NCBI RefSeq assembly: GCF_030252165.1
Contig: NZ_CP126969.1
Coordinates: 1,798,001 to 1,862,000 of the forward strand
Length of the DNA: 64,000 bases
Direction of reading: 5' to 3'
Origin: Corynebacterium breve
GTDB lineage: Bacteria > Actinomycetota > Actinomycetes > Mycobacteriales > Mycobacteriaceae
Below are positions 1-8,039 of this stretch, one piece after another; position 1 is the stretch's first letter, and every line of letters begins with the position of its first letter. The position numbers and the translations under genes were made by a program. The notes under the pieces were generated by a model. The model did not search any database. It saw only the letters and a list, made by a program, of their open reading frames with translations, and was not told the origin of the DNA.

Positions 1-18
1 AGTAGGTGGGAAGATTTC

Positions 19-1155
19 ATGTCGCGGATCGCGGACGTCGCAAAGAGCTTTGGTTATCTCGGACTTACGTCCTTCGGCGGCCCGACCGCACACCTGGGGT
101 ATTTCCGCAATGAGTTCGTCGAGAAAAAGAAGTGGCTTTCCGACCGCACCTACGCAGACGTTGTCGCCCTAGCCCAATTCCTGCCAGGTCCCGCTTCCTC
201 CCAGGTTGGCATGGCTCTGGGCTACCACCGCGCCAGTTGGCCGGGTATGGCCCTGTCATGGTTCCTCTTCACCGCCCCTTCGGCGCTCGTTCTCGCATTC
301 TTTGGGCTTTTCCTCGCAGGTGATCAGAACATCGCTGAGTCAGGATGGATCGCTGGCCTTTTGGCTGCCGCCGTCGGCGTGGTCTTCCATGCAGTGTCCG
401 CCATGGCAAAGTCCATGGCCAACACGGCTCTCACCGCAACGATCGCAGTTGCAGCCGCCATTGCCGTGCTGGCGATCGACGTCCCATGGACCATGATGGG
501 GGTCATTCTGATTGCTGGCATCATTGGTTTCTTTGCGTTTCGTGGCGACAAAGACGAAGCGGATGACACTCCCGAGTTTCGCCCAGTGTCGCAAGGCGTT
601 GCGATCGCCTGCTTGGTGCTTTTCTTCGGGCTGCTTTTCGCTTTGAGGCCACTCGGCTTCGACCGCGCCGCGGCCTATTACGAGTCCGGTGCTTTGGTGT
701 TTGGCGGTGGACACGTTGTTCTGCCGCTGCTTGAAAGCTACGCAGTGGGCGACGGTTGGATGACTCAGCAGGAATTCCTCGCCGGATACTCGGTAGCCCA
801 GGCTGTTCCCGGCCCACTGTTCACATTCGCGTCATACCTCGGCGCGGTTGACGGTGGTGTGTGGGGGTCTGTGTTGGCCACGGTCATGATCTTCCTACCG
901 TCGTTCTTGCTCATGACCGCTGGGTTGCACTTCTGGCACCGCTTCGACTTTCTGCGACCAGCGTTTAAAGGCGCAAACGCGGCAGTGGTCGGGCTGCTTT
1001 TGGCAGCGCTTTATGACCCAGTGTTTACCCACGGCGTGACCAACATCGCCAGCCTGGCCATTGCCGCAGTAACCTGGTTGGCCCTAGCACAGTGGAAGTT
1101 GCCACCGTGGGCCGTGATGGCCGGGGCAGCCCTCGCTGGATGGATACTCCTCTAA
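19..1155 (+). CDS. chrA: ChrA-type chromate transporter
   Basis: This is a 378-residue, very hydrophobic protein of the CHR family, which expels chromate (a sulfate analogue) across the inner membrane. It has the long two-half layout. The first half carries FGGPTAHL near residues 19-26 and FLPGPASSQ near 54-62. The second half repeats the pattern as FGGGHVVLPL near 228 and AVPGPLFTFASYLG. Length matches the usual long ChrA of about 380-400 residues. The ATG follows a weak purine stretch (GGTGGGAAG). Nothing upstream is visible because the window begins 18 bases before. The next gene runs the opposite way and ends 4 bases after this stop. The family call is secure; the substrate is inferred. 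Confidence 0.9.
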   Translation: MSRIADVAKSFGYLGLTSFGGPTAHLGYFRNEFVEKKKWLSDRTYADVVALAQFLPGPASSQVGMALGYHRASWPGMALSWFLFTAPSALVLAFFGLFLAGDQNIAESGWIAGLLAAAVGVVFHAVSAMAKSMANTALTATIAVAAAIAVLAIDVPWTMMGVILIAGIIGFFAFRGDKDEADDTPEFRPVSQGVAIACLVLFFGLLFALRPLGFDRAAAYYESGALVFGGGHVVLPLLESYAVGDGWMTQQEFLAGYSVAQAVPGPLFTFASYLGAVDGGVWGSVLATVMIFLPSFLLMTAGLHFWHRFDFLRPAFKGANAAVVGLLLAALYDPVFTHGVTNIASLAIAAVTWLALAQWKLPPWAVMAGAALAGWILL

Positions 1156-1158
1156 GAC

Positions 1159-1779
1159 TTAGACGAAAAGGCCTAGTGACGCTGACTTATACACGGTGCC
1201 AAAAGGCGCGTCGAGGCGGATCCAACGCCCCACGGTAGACACCCGCAGGTGACGTGGAATCTCCACTGGTGCGCTAAATCCCGGGATCAAGCCCAATGAG
1301 GTGCACGCAAATACCATCCGCATGGGGATCTCGACCTCGTCATCGATGGTGATCACTGTCTGATCCAGCAAAGATTTCGGCGGTCCCAGCGGACCAGAGA
1401 ACTGGCGTGCAAGATCCTGGCCCTGATTGGCCAACTCGCGCACGACATCTACCGGCAGGGTTTCGCGTTCAACGAACCCAACCTTCGGAGGCAACGCGCC
1501 CATCCAATTGGGATCGCGGGCTGTCCCAACCGCTTCACGTTCCACTGCGAGGGCATCGCTGAGATCAAGTGCGGACACCACTGCCCCATCACGGGAGCTG
1601 GTGCCTTTAACTCGCCTCGATGCGATTACCTCGAAAGGTGTGGAGACGAAAACGTCGAGGTGGTCGTCGTTAAGCTGCGAAAAGCGGGCCAAGGCGGAGG
1701 CATCGAGGCCGACCGCTCGACTGACGAGGGCGCGGAGGCCAGCGGCGCCCTCGGTGATTTGGAGTGACTCGGTGATCAC
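1159..1779 (-). CDS. conserved hypothetical protein coupled to thioesterase
   Basis: A soluble protein of 206 residues with no signal peptide or membrane span, and no motif I recognise. It starts with GTG, which overlaps the stop of the upstream thioesterase gene by 4 bases (GTGA), so the two are translationally coupled. In the middle it has a Pro/Gly-rich stretch (LSGPLGPPKSL-like) and the C-terminal part is rich in beta-strand-like alternation. Position suggests a role linked to the acyl-CoA thioesterase, but that is inference only. Function unknown. Confidence 0.75.
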   Translation of the reverse strand: MITESLQITEGAAGLRALVSRAVGLDASALARFSQLNDDHLDVFVSTPFEVIASRRVKGTSSRDGAVVSALDLSDALAVEREAVGTARDPNWMGALPPKVGFVERETLPVDVVRELANQGQDLARQFSGPLGPPKSLLDQTVITIDDEVEIPMRMVFACTSLGLIPGFSAPVEIPRHLRVSTVGRWIRLDAPFGTVYKSASLGLFV

Positions 1780-2213
1780 GCGATGTCGCCAACTACGTCG
1801 GCGTCAGGGCCTTGGGTAAGGATGCCCACTTCCTTTTGGGTCAGGGAGCGAGGGCGTTCGGCTTCCATGTCGATAGCAACCTGGACGCATTCAACGACGC
1901 AAGCAACGCGGCCTTGACGGTCCTTGATCTCTTGGCGCGTGGTGAATGAGGTGTTACCGATTTCAACAACCTGCGTTTCGACGGTGACCACGGTGGTGTC
2001 CGGCAAAATCGGGCGCAAGTAGTCGCTCTCGATGTGTCGTACAAACACCGCGAACTCGTGCCCGCGTGCCTCGAAGTGCTCGTTGGCGAACTCGACGCGC
2101 GCTTCCTGGGCGATCTCGATGTAATTGGCATTCATAACGTGGCCAAAGCGGTCAAAATCACTCCACCGCAGAGGCACCGACTGAACATGCAGATTGTTGC
2201 TGAACTCCGACAT
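1776..2213 (-). CDS. acyl-CoA thioesterase, hotdog (4HBT) fold
   Basis: This 145-residue protein has the single-hotdog architecture of 4-hydroxybenzoyl-CoA thioesterase-like enzymes, which hydrolyse acyl-CoA to free acid and CoA. The N-terminal block WSDFDRFGHVMNANY near residues 17-31 carries the conserved Asp and the Gly-His-x-x-Asn pattern of the active-site loop and helix start. The later FTTRQEI and VECVQVAID strands fit the fold. Length is typical. It lies 10 bases downstream of ettA and overlaps the next hypothetical gene by 4 bases, so all three are probably one transcript. The acyl substrate cannot be told from sequence. Confidence 0.85.
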   Translation of the reverse strand: MSEFSNNLHVQSVPLRWSDFDRFGHVMNANYIEIAQEARVEFANEHFEARGHEFAVFVRHIESDYLRPILPDTTVVTVETQVVEIGNTSFTTRQEIKDRQGRVACVVECVQVAIDMEAERPRSLTQKEVGILTQGPDADVVGDIA

Positions 2214-2223
2214 ACAAGCGATC

Positions 2224-3894
2224 CTAACGCGTCAGCTTGCGGTGCGTAACTCGAGACGGTTTCGCAGCTTCTTCGCCGAGACGTTCGACCTTGTTCTTCT
2301 CGTAATCGCCGAAGTTACCTTCAAACCAGAACCACTTGCCCTCTTCGATATTGCCTTCCCAGGCGAGGATGTGGGTACAGGTGCGGTCGAGGAACCAGCG
2401 GTCGTGCGAAATGACCACCGCACAACCAGGGAACTTCTGCAGTGCGTTTTCCAGCGAACCCAGGGTTTCGACGTCAAGGTCGTTTGTTGGCTCGTCAAGA
2501 AGGATCAGGTTTCCGCCCTGCTTCAAGGTCAGCGCGAGGTTCAGACGGTTACGCTCACCACCGGAGAGCACCTTGGAAGGCTTCTGCTGATCCGCGCCCT
2601 TGAATCCGAATGCAGACAGGTACGCGCGCGAAGGCATTTCGTTCTGACCGACGATGATGTAGTCCAGACCATCGGACACAACTTCCCACACGGTCTTTTC
2701 TGGGTCGATGTTCTCGCGCCCCTGGTCAACGTAGGACAGCTTAACGGTGTCGCCCACATTAACTGTGCCTGAATCTGGCTGTTCAAGGCCAACAATGGTC
2801 TTGAACAGGGTGGACTTACCCACACCGTTCGGACCAATCACGCCGACGATGCCGTTACGCGGCAGAGTGAAAGAAAGGCCCTTGATCAGGACGCGGCCAT
2901 CGAAGCCCTTGGTCAGGTTCTCAACCTCAACGACCTTGTTGCCAAGACGCGGTGGGGTTGGGATCTGGATTTCTTCGAAGTCCAACTTCTTGTACTGCTC
3001 CGCCTCAGCAGCCATTTCTTCGTAGCGTTCCAGACGCGCCTTGTTCTTGGACTGGCGTGCCTTTGGCGAGGAACGCACCCATGCAAGCTCGTCCTTCAGG
3101 CGCTTCTGCAGCTTCTTGTCCTTCTGCCCCGCAACCTCGAGACGCTCTGCCTTCTTCTCCAAGTACGTGGAGTAGTTGCCCTCGTATGGGTAGAGCTTTC
3201 CGCGGTCAACCTCACAGATCCATTCCGCGACATTGTCAAGGAAGTAGCGGTCGTGAGTAATCGCGAGGACTGCACCCGGGTAATCCTTTAGGTGCTTCTC
3301 CAGCCACAGTACAGATTCGGCATCCAAGTGGTTCGTCGGCTCGTCGAGAAGCAGCAGGTCAGGCTGGCTCAGAAGCAGCTTTGCCAGCGCTACACGACGA
3401 CGCTCGCCACCGGAGAGGTGGGTAACCATTTCGTCGGCGGGCGGGCAACGCAACGCGTCCATCGCCTGCTCGATCTTGGAGTCGACCTCCCACGCGTCAG
3501 CTGCGTCGAGATCTTCCTGCAGCTTGCCCATTTCTTCCATGAGCTCGTCAGTGTAGTTGGTCGCCATTTCCTCGGCGATCTCCTCGAAGCGCTTCTTCTT
3601 CTCGAAGATATCACCCAGGCCCTCTTCGACGTTCTCGCGAACGGTCTTTTCCTCGTTCAGCGGTGGCTCCTGCAGCAGGATGCCGACGGTTGCGCCAGGA
3701 TCCAGGAAAGCTTCACCGTTGTTCGGCTGGTCAATGCCCGCCATGATCTTGAGCAACGACGACTTACCTGCGCCGTTGGGGCCCACGACACCAATCTTGG
3801 CGCCCGGGTAGAAAGCCATGGTGACGTTGTCAAGGATGACCTTGTCACCGATGGCCCTGCGTACATTTTTCATCGTGTAGATGAACTCAGCCAC
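2224..3894 (-). CDS. ettA: energy-dependent translational throttle protein EttA (ABC-F)
   Basis: A 556-residue soluble ABC-F ATPase with two nucleotide-binding domains and no membrane segment. Walker A motifs are GPNGAGKSS near residue 40 and GPNGVGKST near 355. Signature LSGGE motifs lie near 160 and 443. The charged P-site tRNA interaction motif linker lies between the domains (near 240-300, rich in Lys/Glu/Arg). EttA binds the ribosomal E site and gates the first peptide bond according to the ATP/ADP ratio. The length is almost exactly that of E. coli EttA (555), and the N-terminus (MAEFIYTMKNVRR) is typical of actinobacterial members. It is first in a likely operon with the thioesterase. 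Confidence 0.95.
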   Translation of the reverse strand: MAEFIYTMKNVRRAIGDKVILDNVTMAFYPGAKIGVVGPNGAGKSSLLKIMAGIDQPNNGEAFLDPGATVGILLQEPPLNEEKTVRENVEEGLGDIFEKKKRFEEIAEEMATNYTDELMEEMGKLQEDLDAADAWEVDSKIEQAMDALRCPPADEMVTHLSGGERRRVALAKLLLSQPDLLLLDEPTNHLDAESVLWLEKHLKDYPGAVLAITHDRYFLDNVAEWICEVDRGKLYPYEGNYSTYLEKKAERLEVAGQKDKKLQKRLKDELAWVRSSPKARQSKNKARLERYEEMAAEAEQYKKLDFEEIQIPTPPRLGNKVVEVENLTKGFDGRVLIKGLSFTLPRNGIVGVIGPNGVGKSTLFKTIVGLEQPDSGTVNVGDTVKLSYVDQGRENIDPEKTVWEVVSDGLDYIIVGQNEMPSRAYLSAFGFKGADQQKPSKVLSGGERNRLNLALTLKQGGNLILLDEPTNDLDVETLGSLENALQKFPGCAVVISHDRWFLDRTCTHILAWEGNIEEGKWFWFEGNFGDYEKNKVERLGEEAAKPSRVTHRKLTR

Positions 3895-3975
3895 GAAAAC
3901 CCCTTTGTGTATTACGTGCGAATAACTATCACAAAGGTTACATCACAGGTTGCTAGAGCGTATTTGCAGCGTTAC

Positions 3976-4488
3976 CTAGAACGGCACACCTTCCTTCGTT
4001 TCTGCCGCAGCGCCTTCAGGCACCGGCGCGTCGGTCTCCTCGGGCATCTCAACGCCAGCTTCATTGTGAGTAGGCTGCGAGACTTTCCGCGATCCGAGCT
4101 GGTAGCGGTTCATATCAAATGCCACGTGCGTCGCGCGCAGGACAATACGTGAATGTGATTCGGTTTTCTGTTCATTCTGGCTCGCAGAATCGTTAGAGTC
4201 GGCCGGGACCTGCCATGTGTGCGTGACTAAGTAGCCGGTAACGACAACGGGGTGGCCTTTTACTAGAGAGACGTTGGAATTGACCGCCAACTGGCCCCAC
4301 ATCTCTACGTCGATGAAAAGGTGGTCAACGTCGGTCCATTCGAAGCCTTCTTCGAGGGAGTCGTTCTTCGCACGCACTCGCCGACTAGAGCCGACGCGTA
4401 GTTTGCACAAGCGCGCACCTGACGGGAAACTGACTAGTTCGGGTTCGTGGGTGAGGTTGCCGGAAATCGTGATTGGAAGTTGTGCCAT
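3976..4488 (-). CDS. ssb: single-stranded DNA-binding protein (paralogue)
   Basis: A 170-residue OB-fold protein. The start at 4488 gives MAQLPITISGNLTHEPEL, the typical SSB N-terminus, and follows AAAGGACGACC; an in-frame ATG 87 bases upstream would add a poorly conserved tail. The OB core (ISGNLTHEPELV, WTDVDHLFIDVEMWGQLA, KGHPVVVTGYL) spans about residues 5-110. The C-terminal region is acidic, ending AAETKEGVPF. It lacks the usual DDIPF tip that recruits partner proteins, ending instead in GVPF. The main replicative SSB is normally near rpsF/rpsR, so this is probably a second SSB used in repair or competence-like processes. Confidence 0.85.
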   Translation of the reverse strand: MAQLPITISGNLTHEPELVSFPSGARLCKLRVGSSRRVRAKNDSLEEGFEWTDVDHLFIDVEMWGQLAVNSNVSLVKGHPVVVTGYLVTHTWQVPADSNDSASQNEQKTESHSRIVLRATHVAFDMNRYQLGSRKVSQPTHNEAGVEMPEETDAPVPEGAAAETKEGVPF

Positions 4489-4595
4489 CCTGGTCGTCCT
4501 TTGCAGTTGCGGTGATTTCTGTGTCACGTCGCCTAATGTGAAGCGACTGAACTCAGCATCACCCAATTCGGACAATCCGGTTTCTGGGCAACGAA

Positions 4596-4630
4596 AAATC
4601 TGTGGATAGAGTGTTGTTATCCACAGATTT
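4596..4630 (-). terminator. Rho-independent terminator after the CopD-CtaG gene
   Basis: A perfect 13-bp inverted repeat (AAATCTGTGGATA at 4596-4608, TATCCACAGATTT at 4618-4630) encloses a 9-base loop. On the minus strand the stem is followed by TTTTTCG, so it would end transcription coming from the gene at 4646-6751. The arms contain the DnaA-box word TTATCCACA and a one-mismatch copy in inverted orientation, probably by chance of the stem sequence. Confidence 0.7.
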
Positions 4631-4645
4631 CGGACATCTCAGGGT

Positions 4646-6751
4646 CTACGAGTTGCGCGGATCTTCTCCGTTGGTATCCTTTGCGGCCCCGGAGTCGTCG
4701 TCAAGCGGTGCGCTCGGTTTGACCAGCTTGGTGCGCTGCTTCGTCTGCTGCGTCGTGAAAGGCTGGTGCTGCGCGGCGGATTCATCGTGCCGGGAGTATG
4801 TGGACAGCATCTTGTTGTACTCCTCCCACTCTTGGTCCTCGTCGCGATCCAGCTTGGTGTCCATCCGGTCAGAGTCTTGCTTGTCCTCTCGCCACCACCC
4901 CACAAAGAGGATGCCGAACACCAAGGCCAGCGGGAAGGAACCTGCTGCCCACGCGATGCCACCACCGTTTTTCTGATCGCGCAGCAGATCTGGATTCCAC
5001 GGAAGATCAAGCGACAGGTAAAACTCCTCGCCCATCACCGTGTTGAGCTGCATTAGGTATACGCCCAAGAAGAGGTGCACCGGCATCGAAATGAACAGCC
5101 AGGCTAAGCGGATCGGGACGCGCGGACGGCCTTCGATGTAATCTGGGCCGACAAGTTCCCAGAAGTAGAAGTAGCCGGAGACGAGGAAAGCTAGGTTCAT
5201 CAAGACGTGGCCGGCGTGCTCGGAAATCGCCAACTCGTAGAAGCTCGGGAAAATATAGAGCACGTAGAACACGAAAAGGAACTGCAGCGTCGAGATCGGC
5301 GAATACGTGATGAACTTGAGAAACTTCGACTTCTCAAACGCCTCGACCCACGCGCGCGGATTGAACTCGCCTTCCGGAAAAGCCTCCTTCACAAGCGTCA
5401 GCGGCGCGCCAAGCACAAGGAAGACCGGCACGGTCATCGAGAGGATCATGTGGCCTACCATGTGCATCGCGTAGCCCGACGGCATGTACATACCGATGCC
5501 GGAGGACAAAGTGACGCCCAATGACACACAGCCCAGTAGCCACCAAAACGTGCGGCGGTGGTCCCAATTGTCCACGCGGCGCAGCAGCCAGAGGTAGTAC
5601 ACGGCAGCCAAAATGCCGATCACTGTGTAGAGGATCTCAAAGCGCCAGATGGTAAACACTCCGAGGAACGTCGGTGCCTCGTAGAGGTTGTAGCCCATCT
5701 GAATCTGCATGTTGGTCAGGTTCGGATCGCGCGGCGGCGGTGGCGGGGTGCGGCCCATTGTCACCGCGATTCCGGTCACCGCGGCCATGACGAAGACCTC
5801 GACGACCGCGATGCGCACGAATGCACTCTTGTCGGAACTCAGCTTGGGGATGGTCAACTGGCGGTGCGCAAAACCGAAAATTCCGAGGATCAGCACACCC
5901 GCCATTTTCGCAACGATAATGAGCCCGTAGCGGGTGGTGAAGAGGTCACTCGGCTGCACGCGAATCGCCGTGGAAATCATCCCCGAAATCACCGTGACGA
6001 TAAACGCAAAGAAAGCAATCCGCGAATACCTCGCCACCGCCTTTTCCATGTGCGGGCCCAGGCGCCTACCGTGTGCGATCAGCGCAAACAGCCCGCCAAT
6101 CCAGAGCATAATGAAAATCAGGTGCCATAGGTACGCGTTGGTGCCGTAGTCGTGATCTCCGCCCGTCGCAGCGTGGCCCTCCATGCCCAAGGGCACGATA
6201 ATCGCGACTGCACCGATAAGCAGGCCCGGCTGCGCCATCCAGTCGCCCAAGGTATAACCACACACCGCAACGATCGCAGCAATCACCGCCACTGTCAGCC
6301 AGACTTTTGCCTCTGCAACCTGCGCCAACGCCGTCGCCCACGCCGACGGTTGAAACAGCACCTGCCCGAGTGGGGTGCCCGAGACATCGGAAAGCACCAG
6401 CGGCACCATCAACACACCGATGATCGCAATTCCGCTTGCCGACGACGCCCCCGTCCGCGCCGCAATATGCCCGTCCACGGTTAGTTTCGCCTGGCCCAGC
6501 GCCTTATCCGCGGGCGGAATGAGAAACGCAGAGAACAAAAACGAGCCGATGGCCAGCGCAGCCAGTAGCCATGCAGCGCCACGCAGCGCAGGCAGGCCAA
6601 ACGTGGTCGCAGGTCCTGGATCCGGGATGCCCAACGCCGCCAAAGAATCGGCAACGAAGGAATACGAGATCCCGCCCGCGATCACCGCTCCGACGAGAAT
6701 CGCGGCTACATAAAGTGGCCAGGTAGATTGGACCTTTTGCTTGCTGGACAT
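4646..6751 (-). CDS. CopD-CtaG fusion: copper/cytochrome c oxidase assembly membrane protein
   Basis: A 701-residue polytopic membrane protein with two joined modules. The N-terminal half, to about residue 330, resembles the CopD copper-import domain, with conserved His residues in HAATGGDHDY and the LWHLIFIMLWIGGLFAL helix. The C-terminal half, about 380-610, is a CtaG (Caa3-type oxidase assembly) domain with WDHRRTFWWLLG, MHMVGHMILSM and HAGHVLMNL His-bearing helices. The cytoplasmic tail is hydrophilic. Such fusions are usual in actinobacteria and are thought to deliver copper to respiratory oxidase. The start at 6751 (MSSKQKVQ) is chosen over an upstream in-frame start because the first helix follows directly. 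Confidence 0.88.
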   Translation of the reverse strand: MSSKQKVQSTWPLYVAAILVGAVIAGGISYSFVADSLAALGIPDPGPATTFGLPALRGAAWLLAALAIGSFLFSAFLIPPADKALGQAKLTVDGHIAARTGASSASGIAIIGVLMVPLVLSDVSGTPLGQVLFQPSAWATALAQVAEAKVWLTVAVIAAIVAVCGYTLGDWMAQPGLLIGAVAIIVPLGMEGHAATGGDHDYGTNAYLWHLIFIMLWIGGLFALIAHGRRLGPHMEKAVARYSRIAFFAFIVTVISGMISTAIRVQPSDLFTTRYGLIIVAKMAGVLILGIFGFAHRQLTIPKLSSDKSAFVRIAVVEVFVMAAVTGIAVTMGRTPPPPPRDPNLTNMQIQMGYNLYEAPTFLGVFTIWRFEILYTVIGILAAVYYLWLLRRVDNWDHRRTFWWLLGCVSLGVTLSSGIGMYMPSGYAMHMVGHMILSMTVPVFLVLGAPLTLVKEAFPEGEFNPRAWVEAFEKSKFLKFITYSPISTLQFLFVFYVLYIFPSFYELAISEHAGHVLMNLAFLVSGYFYFWELVGPDYIEGRPRVPIRLAWLFISMPVHLFLGVYLMQLNTVMGEEFYLSLDLPWNPDLLRDQKNGGGIAWAAGSFPLALVFGILFVGWWREDKQDSDRMDTKLDRDEDQEWEEYNKMLSTYSRHDESAAQHQPFTTQQTKQRTKLVKPSAPLDDDSGAAKDTNGEDPRNS

Positions 6752-6906
6752 GGCCCTTACGATACTTTCTTCCGCCCCAATTGCCGAACCGACCCTCACT
6801 CCCGTTTCGTCGCGTTGTGAGCCCGCCTGTCGCGGGAAGTTACAGTGCAGTTGAAGCGTGCGCTAAACTATGTCTTCGTTGTGACGCTTTCCTTGATGTC
6901 ACACAA

Positions 6907-6983
6907 GCCCTCATAGCTCAGCGGATTAGAGCAACCGGCTTCTACCCGGTGTGTCGCGGGTTCGAGTCCTGCTGGGGGCACCA
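6907..6983 (+). tRNA. tRNA-Arg (TCT)
   Basis: Cloverleaf is clear: the acceptor stem GCCCTCA pairs with TGGGGGC, the anticodon stem ACCGG/CCGGT holds the loop CTTCTAC with anticodon TCT, and the T arm contains GGTTCGAGTCC. The 3' CCA is encoded (6981-6983). It reads AGA codons, which are rare in this genome's genes. Confidence 0.95.
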
Positions 6984-7057
6984 ATGTTTTCGCGCCGCCG
7001 TCATCCGGTCAGCGCTTTACTTGCATCGGATATCGGTGTGAGGGAGACCATCCCATT

Positions 7058-7105
7058 GTGCTTCTGCAAAACCGTCTGGTTTTCCAGACGCTTTTGCAGA
7101 AGCAC
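7058..7105. repeat. 48-nt long palindromic hairpin downstream of tRNA-Arg
   Basis: Arms GTGCTTCTGCAAAA (7058-7071) and TTTTGCAGAAGCAC (7092-7105) pair perfectly. After one C-C mismatch they continue as CGTCTGG (7073-7079) and CCAGACG (7084-7090), closed by a TTTT loop. There is no T-run after it, so it is not a canonical terminator. It starts 74 bases after the tRNA end. The arm sequence resembles that of the hairpin at 43017-43068. The rest of 6984-7173 shows nothing else. Confidence 0.7.
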
Positions 7106-7173
7106 CTTGCGAACCCCTACAAGACATAACCGAACATCAAGCTTAGAGCGCGCCCGGCCTCCTATCCCCCGAG

Positions 7174-7626
7174 TTAGAGGTACTTTTCCGCTTCTCGACG
7201 AAGACTGTCGGCCTGGTTGACTGCCTCAGCTTTGTGATGTGGAGTCGCTGCCACATTGAGTGCTTCATTGGCGGCCCAGAGTCGTTGTTGGATATTTGCG
7301 ATTGCGTAACCCTGGTCTTCCAGTTCGGTGCCAATGCCCTTGGTTTGCACGAGGTTGTCCCACTGAGTGATTGTGGTTGCTAGTTCGTAGCGCGCGTCGT
7401 CGACAAGCTCATCGAATTCACGGTCCGCGTCTGCATGCGAGGTTCCCTGATCGCCGACCTGTTTTGCCTTGATGAAGAAATATACGCCGCCGGCGATTCC
7501 GACGATTGGCATCGCAAATCCTAGAATCCACAAGGCAATGTTCACGGTCCACAGCGCGATCCCGATGAGGAAAATGAGGCCAACGATGGCGAAGCACCCG
7601 CCATTAGATCCTTTGTTGCTACTCAT
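7174..7626 (-). CDS. small membrane protein, unknown
   Basis: A protein of 150 residues. Start at 7626 gives MSSNKGSNGG; its ATG shares one base with the stop of the upstream gene (TAATG), which implies coupled translation and rules out the longer in-frame start. Two hydrophobic helices lie at about residues 11-33 (FAIVGLIFLIGIALWTV) and 34-52 (WILGFAMPIVGIAGGVYFF). The remaining 95 residues are a hydrophilic, probably helical cytoplasmic domain rich in Asp, Ala and Gln (DREFDELVDDARYEL, QRLWAANEALNV). No family recognised. Confidence 0.7.
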   Translation of the reverse strand: MSSNKGSNGGCFAIVGLIFLIGIALWTVNIALWILGFAMPIVGIAGGVYFFIKAKQVGDQGTSHADADREFDELVDDARYELATTITQWDNLVQTKGIGTELEDQGYAIANIQQRLWAANEALNVAATPHHKAEAVNQADSLRREAEKYL

Positions 7627-7916
7627 TATGACTGCAACCACGCTGTCATCGCATCGGCGGCGAACAAGAGAATGACTCCGACTACAAGGCCAAGGGCAAT
7701 CGCTGCAATTCCGATCACCACGTATTGGCCAGCGGTGTATTCCTTTGGTCGCCTTTCCAAGGCATGTGCAAGCTCAGTCAGCTCACGACTCACTGCTGCG
7801 AATTGCTCAGGTGTCGTTGCCAGTTTCCTCCGGCTACGCAACCATGCGATCTCCGTCGCCACGGGAGGGGGCACAGACTGCCCGGTGGCACCTTTTCCAA
7901 GACTACTGATCTCCAT
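7626..7916 (-). CDS. small single-span membrane protein, unknown
   Basis: A 96-residue protein with a hydrophilic N-terminal part that forms a helical segment (ATEIAWLRSRRKLATTPEQFAAVSRELTELAHALER, split here only for description) and one C-terminal membrane span near residues 65-88 (VVIGIAAIALGLVVGVILLFAA). It overlaps the next gene by one base (TAATG). Together they look like a two-gene operon for membrane proteins that may interact. No family recognised and no regulatory site is clear in the 120 bases before the divergent MFS gene. Confidence 0.65.
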   Translation of the reverse strand: MEISSLGKGATGQSVPPPVATEIAWLRSRRKLATTPEQFAAVSRELTELAHALERRPKEYTAGQYVVIGIAAIALGLVVGVILLFAADAMTAWLQS

Positions 7917-8039
7917 GATTTGAACTTACAACGGAAAGTGGACACCCGCAGAGTCCACTTCGAACAGTTGGCCTACCGGCACTCGCCTACCAACAGATCA
8001 GTTTCCCCACCGCGCGCTTTCTTGACGTACGCTCCCTTT

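Noticed and set aside
2194..2772. Plus-strand open frame opposite ettA
   Set aside because: It mirrors the conserved second ABC domain and has no recognisable protein features.
4596..4630. Two inverted DnaA-box-like words (TTATCCACA) as a possible origin or DnaA-controlled site
   Set aside because: They are the arms of a terminator hairpin with a T-run. No further boxes, AT-rich region or dnaA/dnaN genes are nearby.
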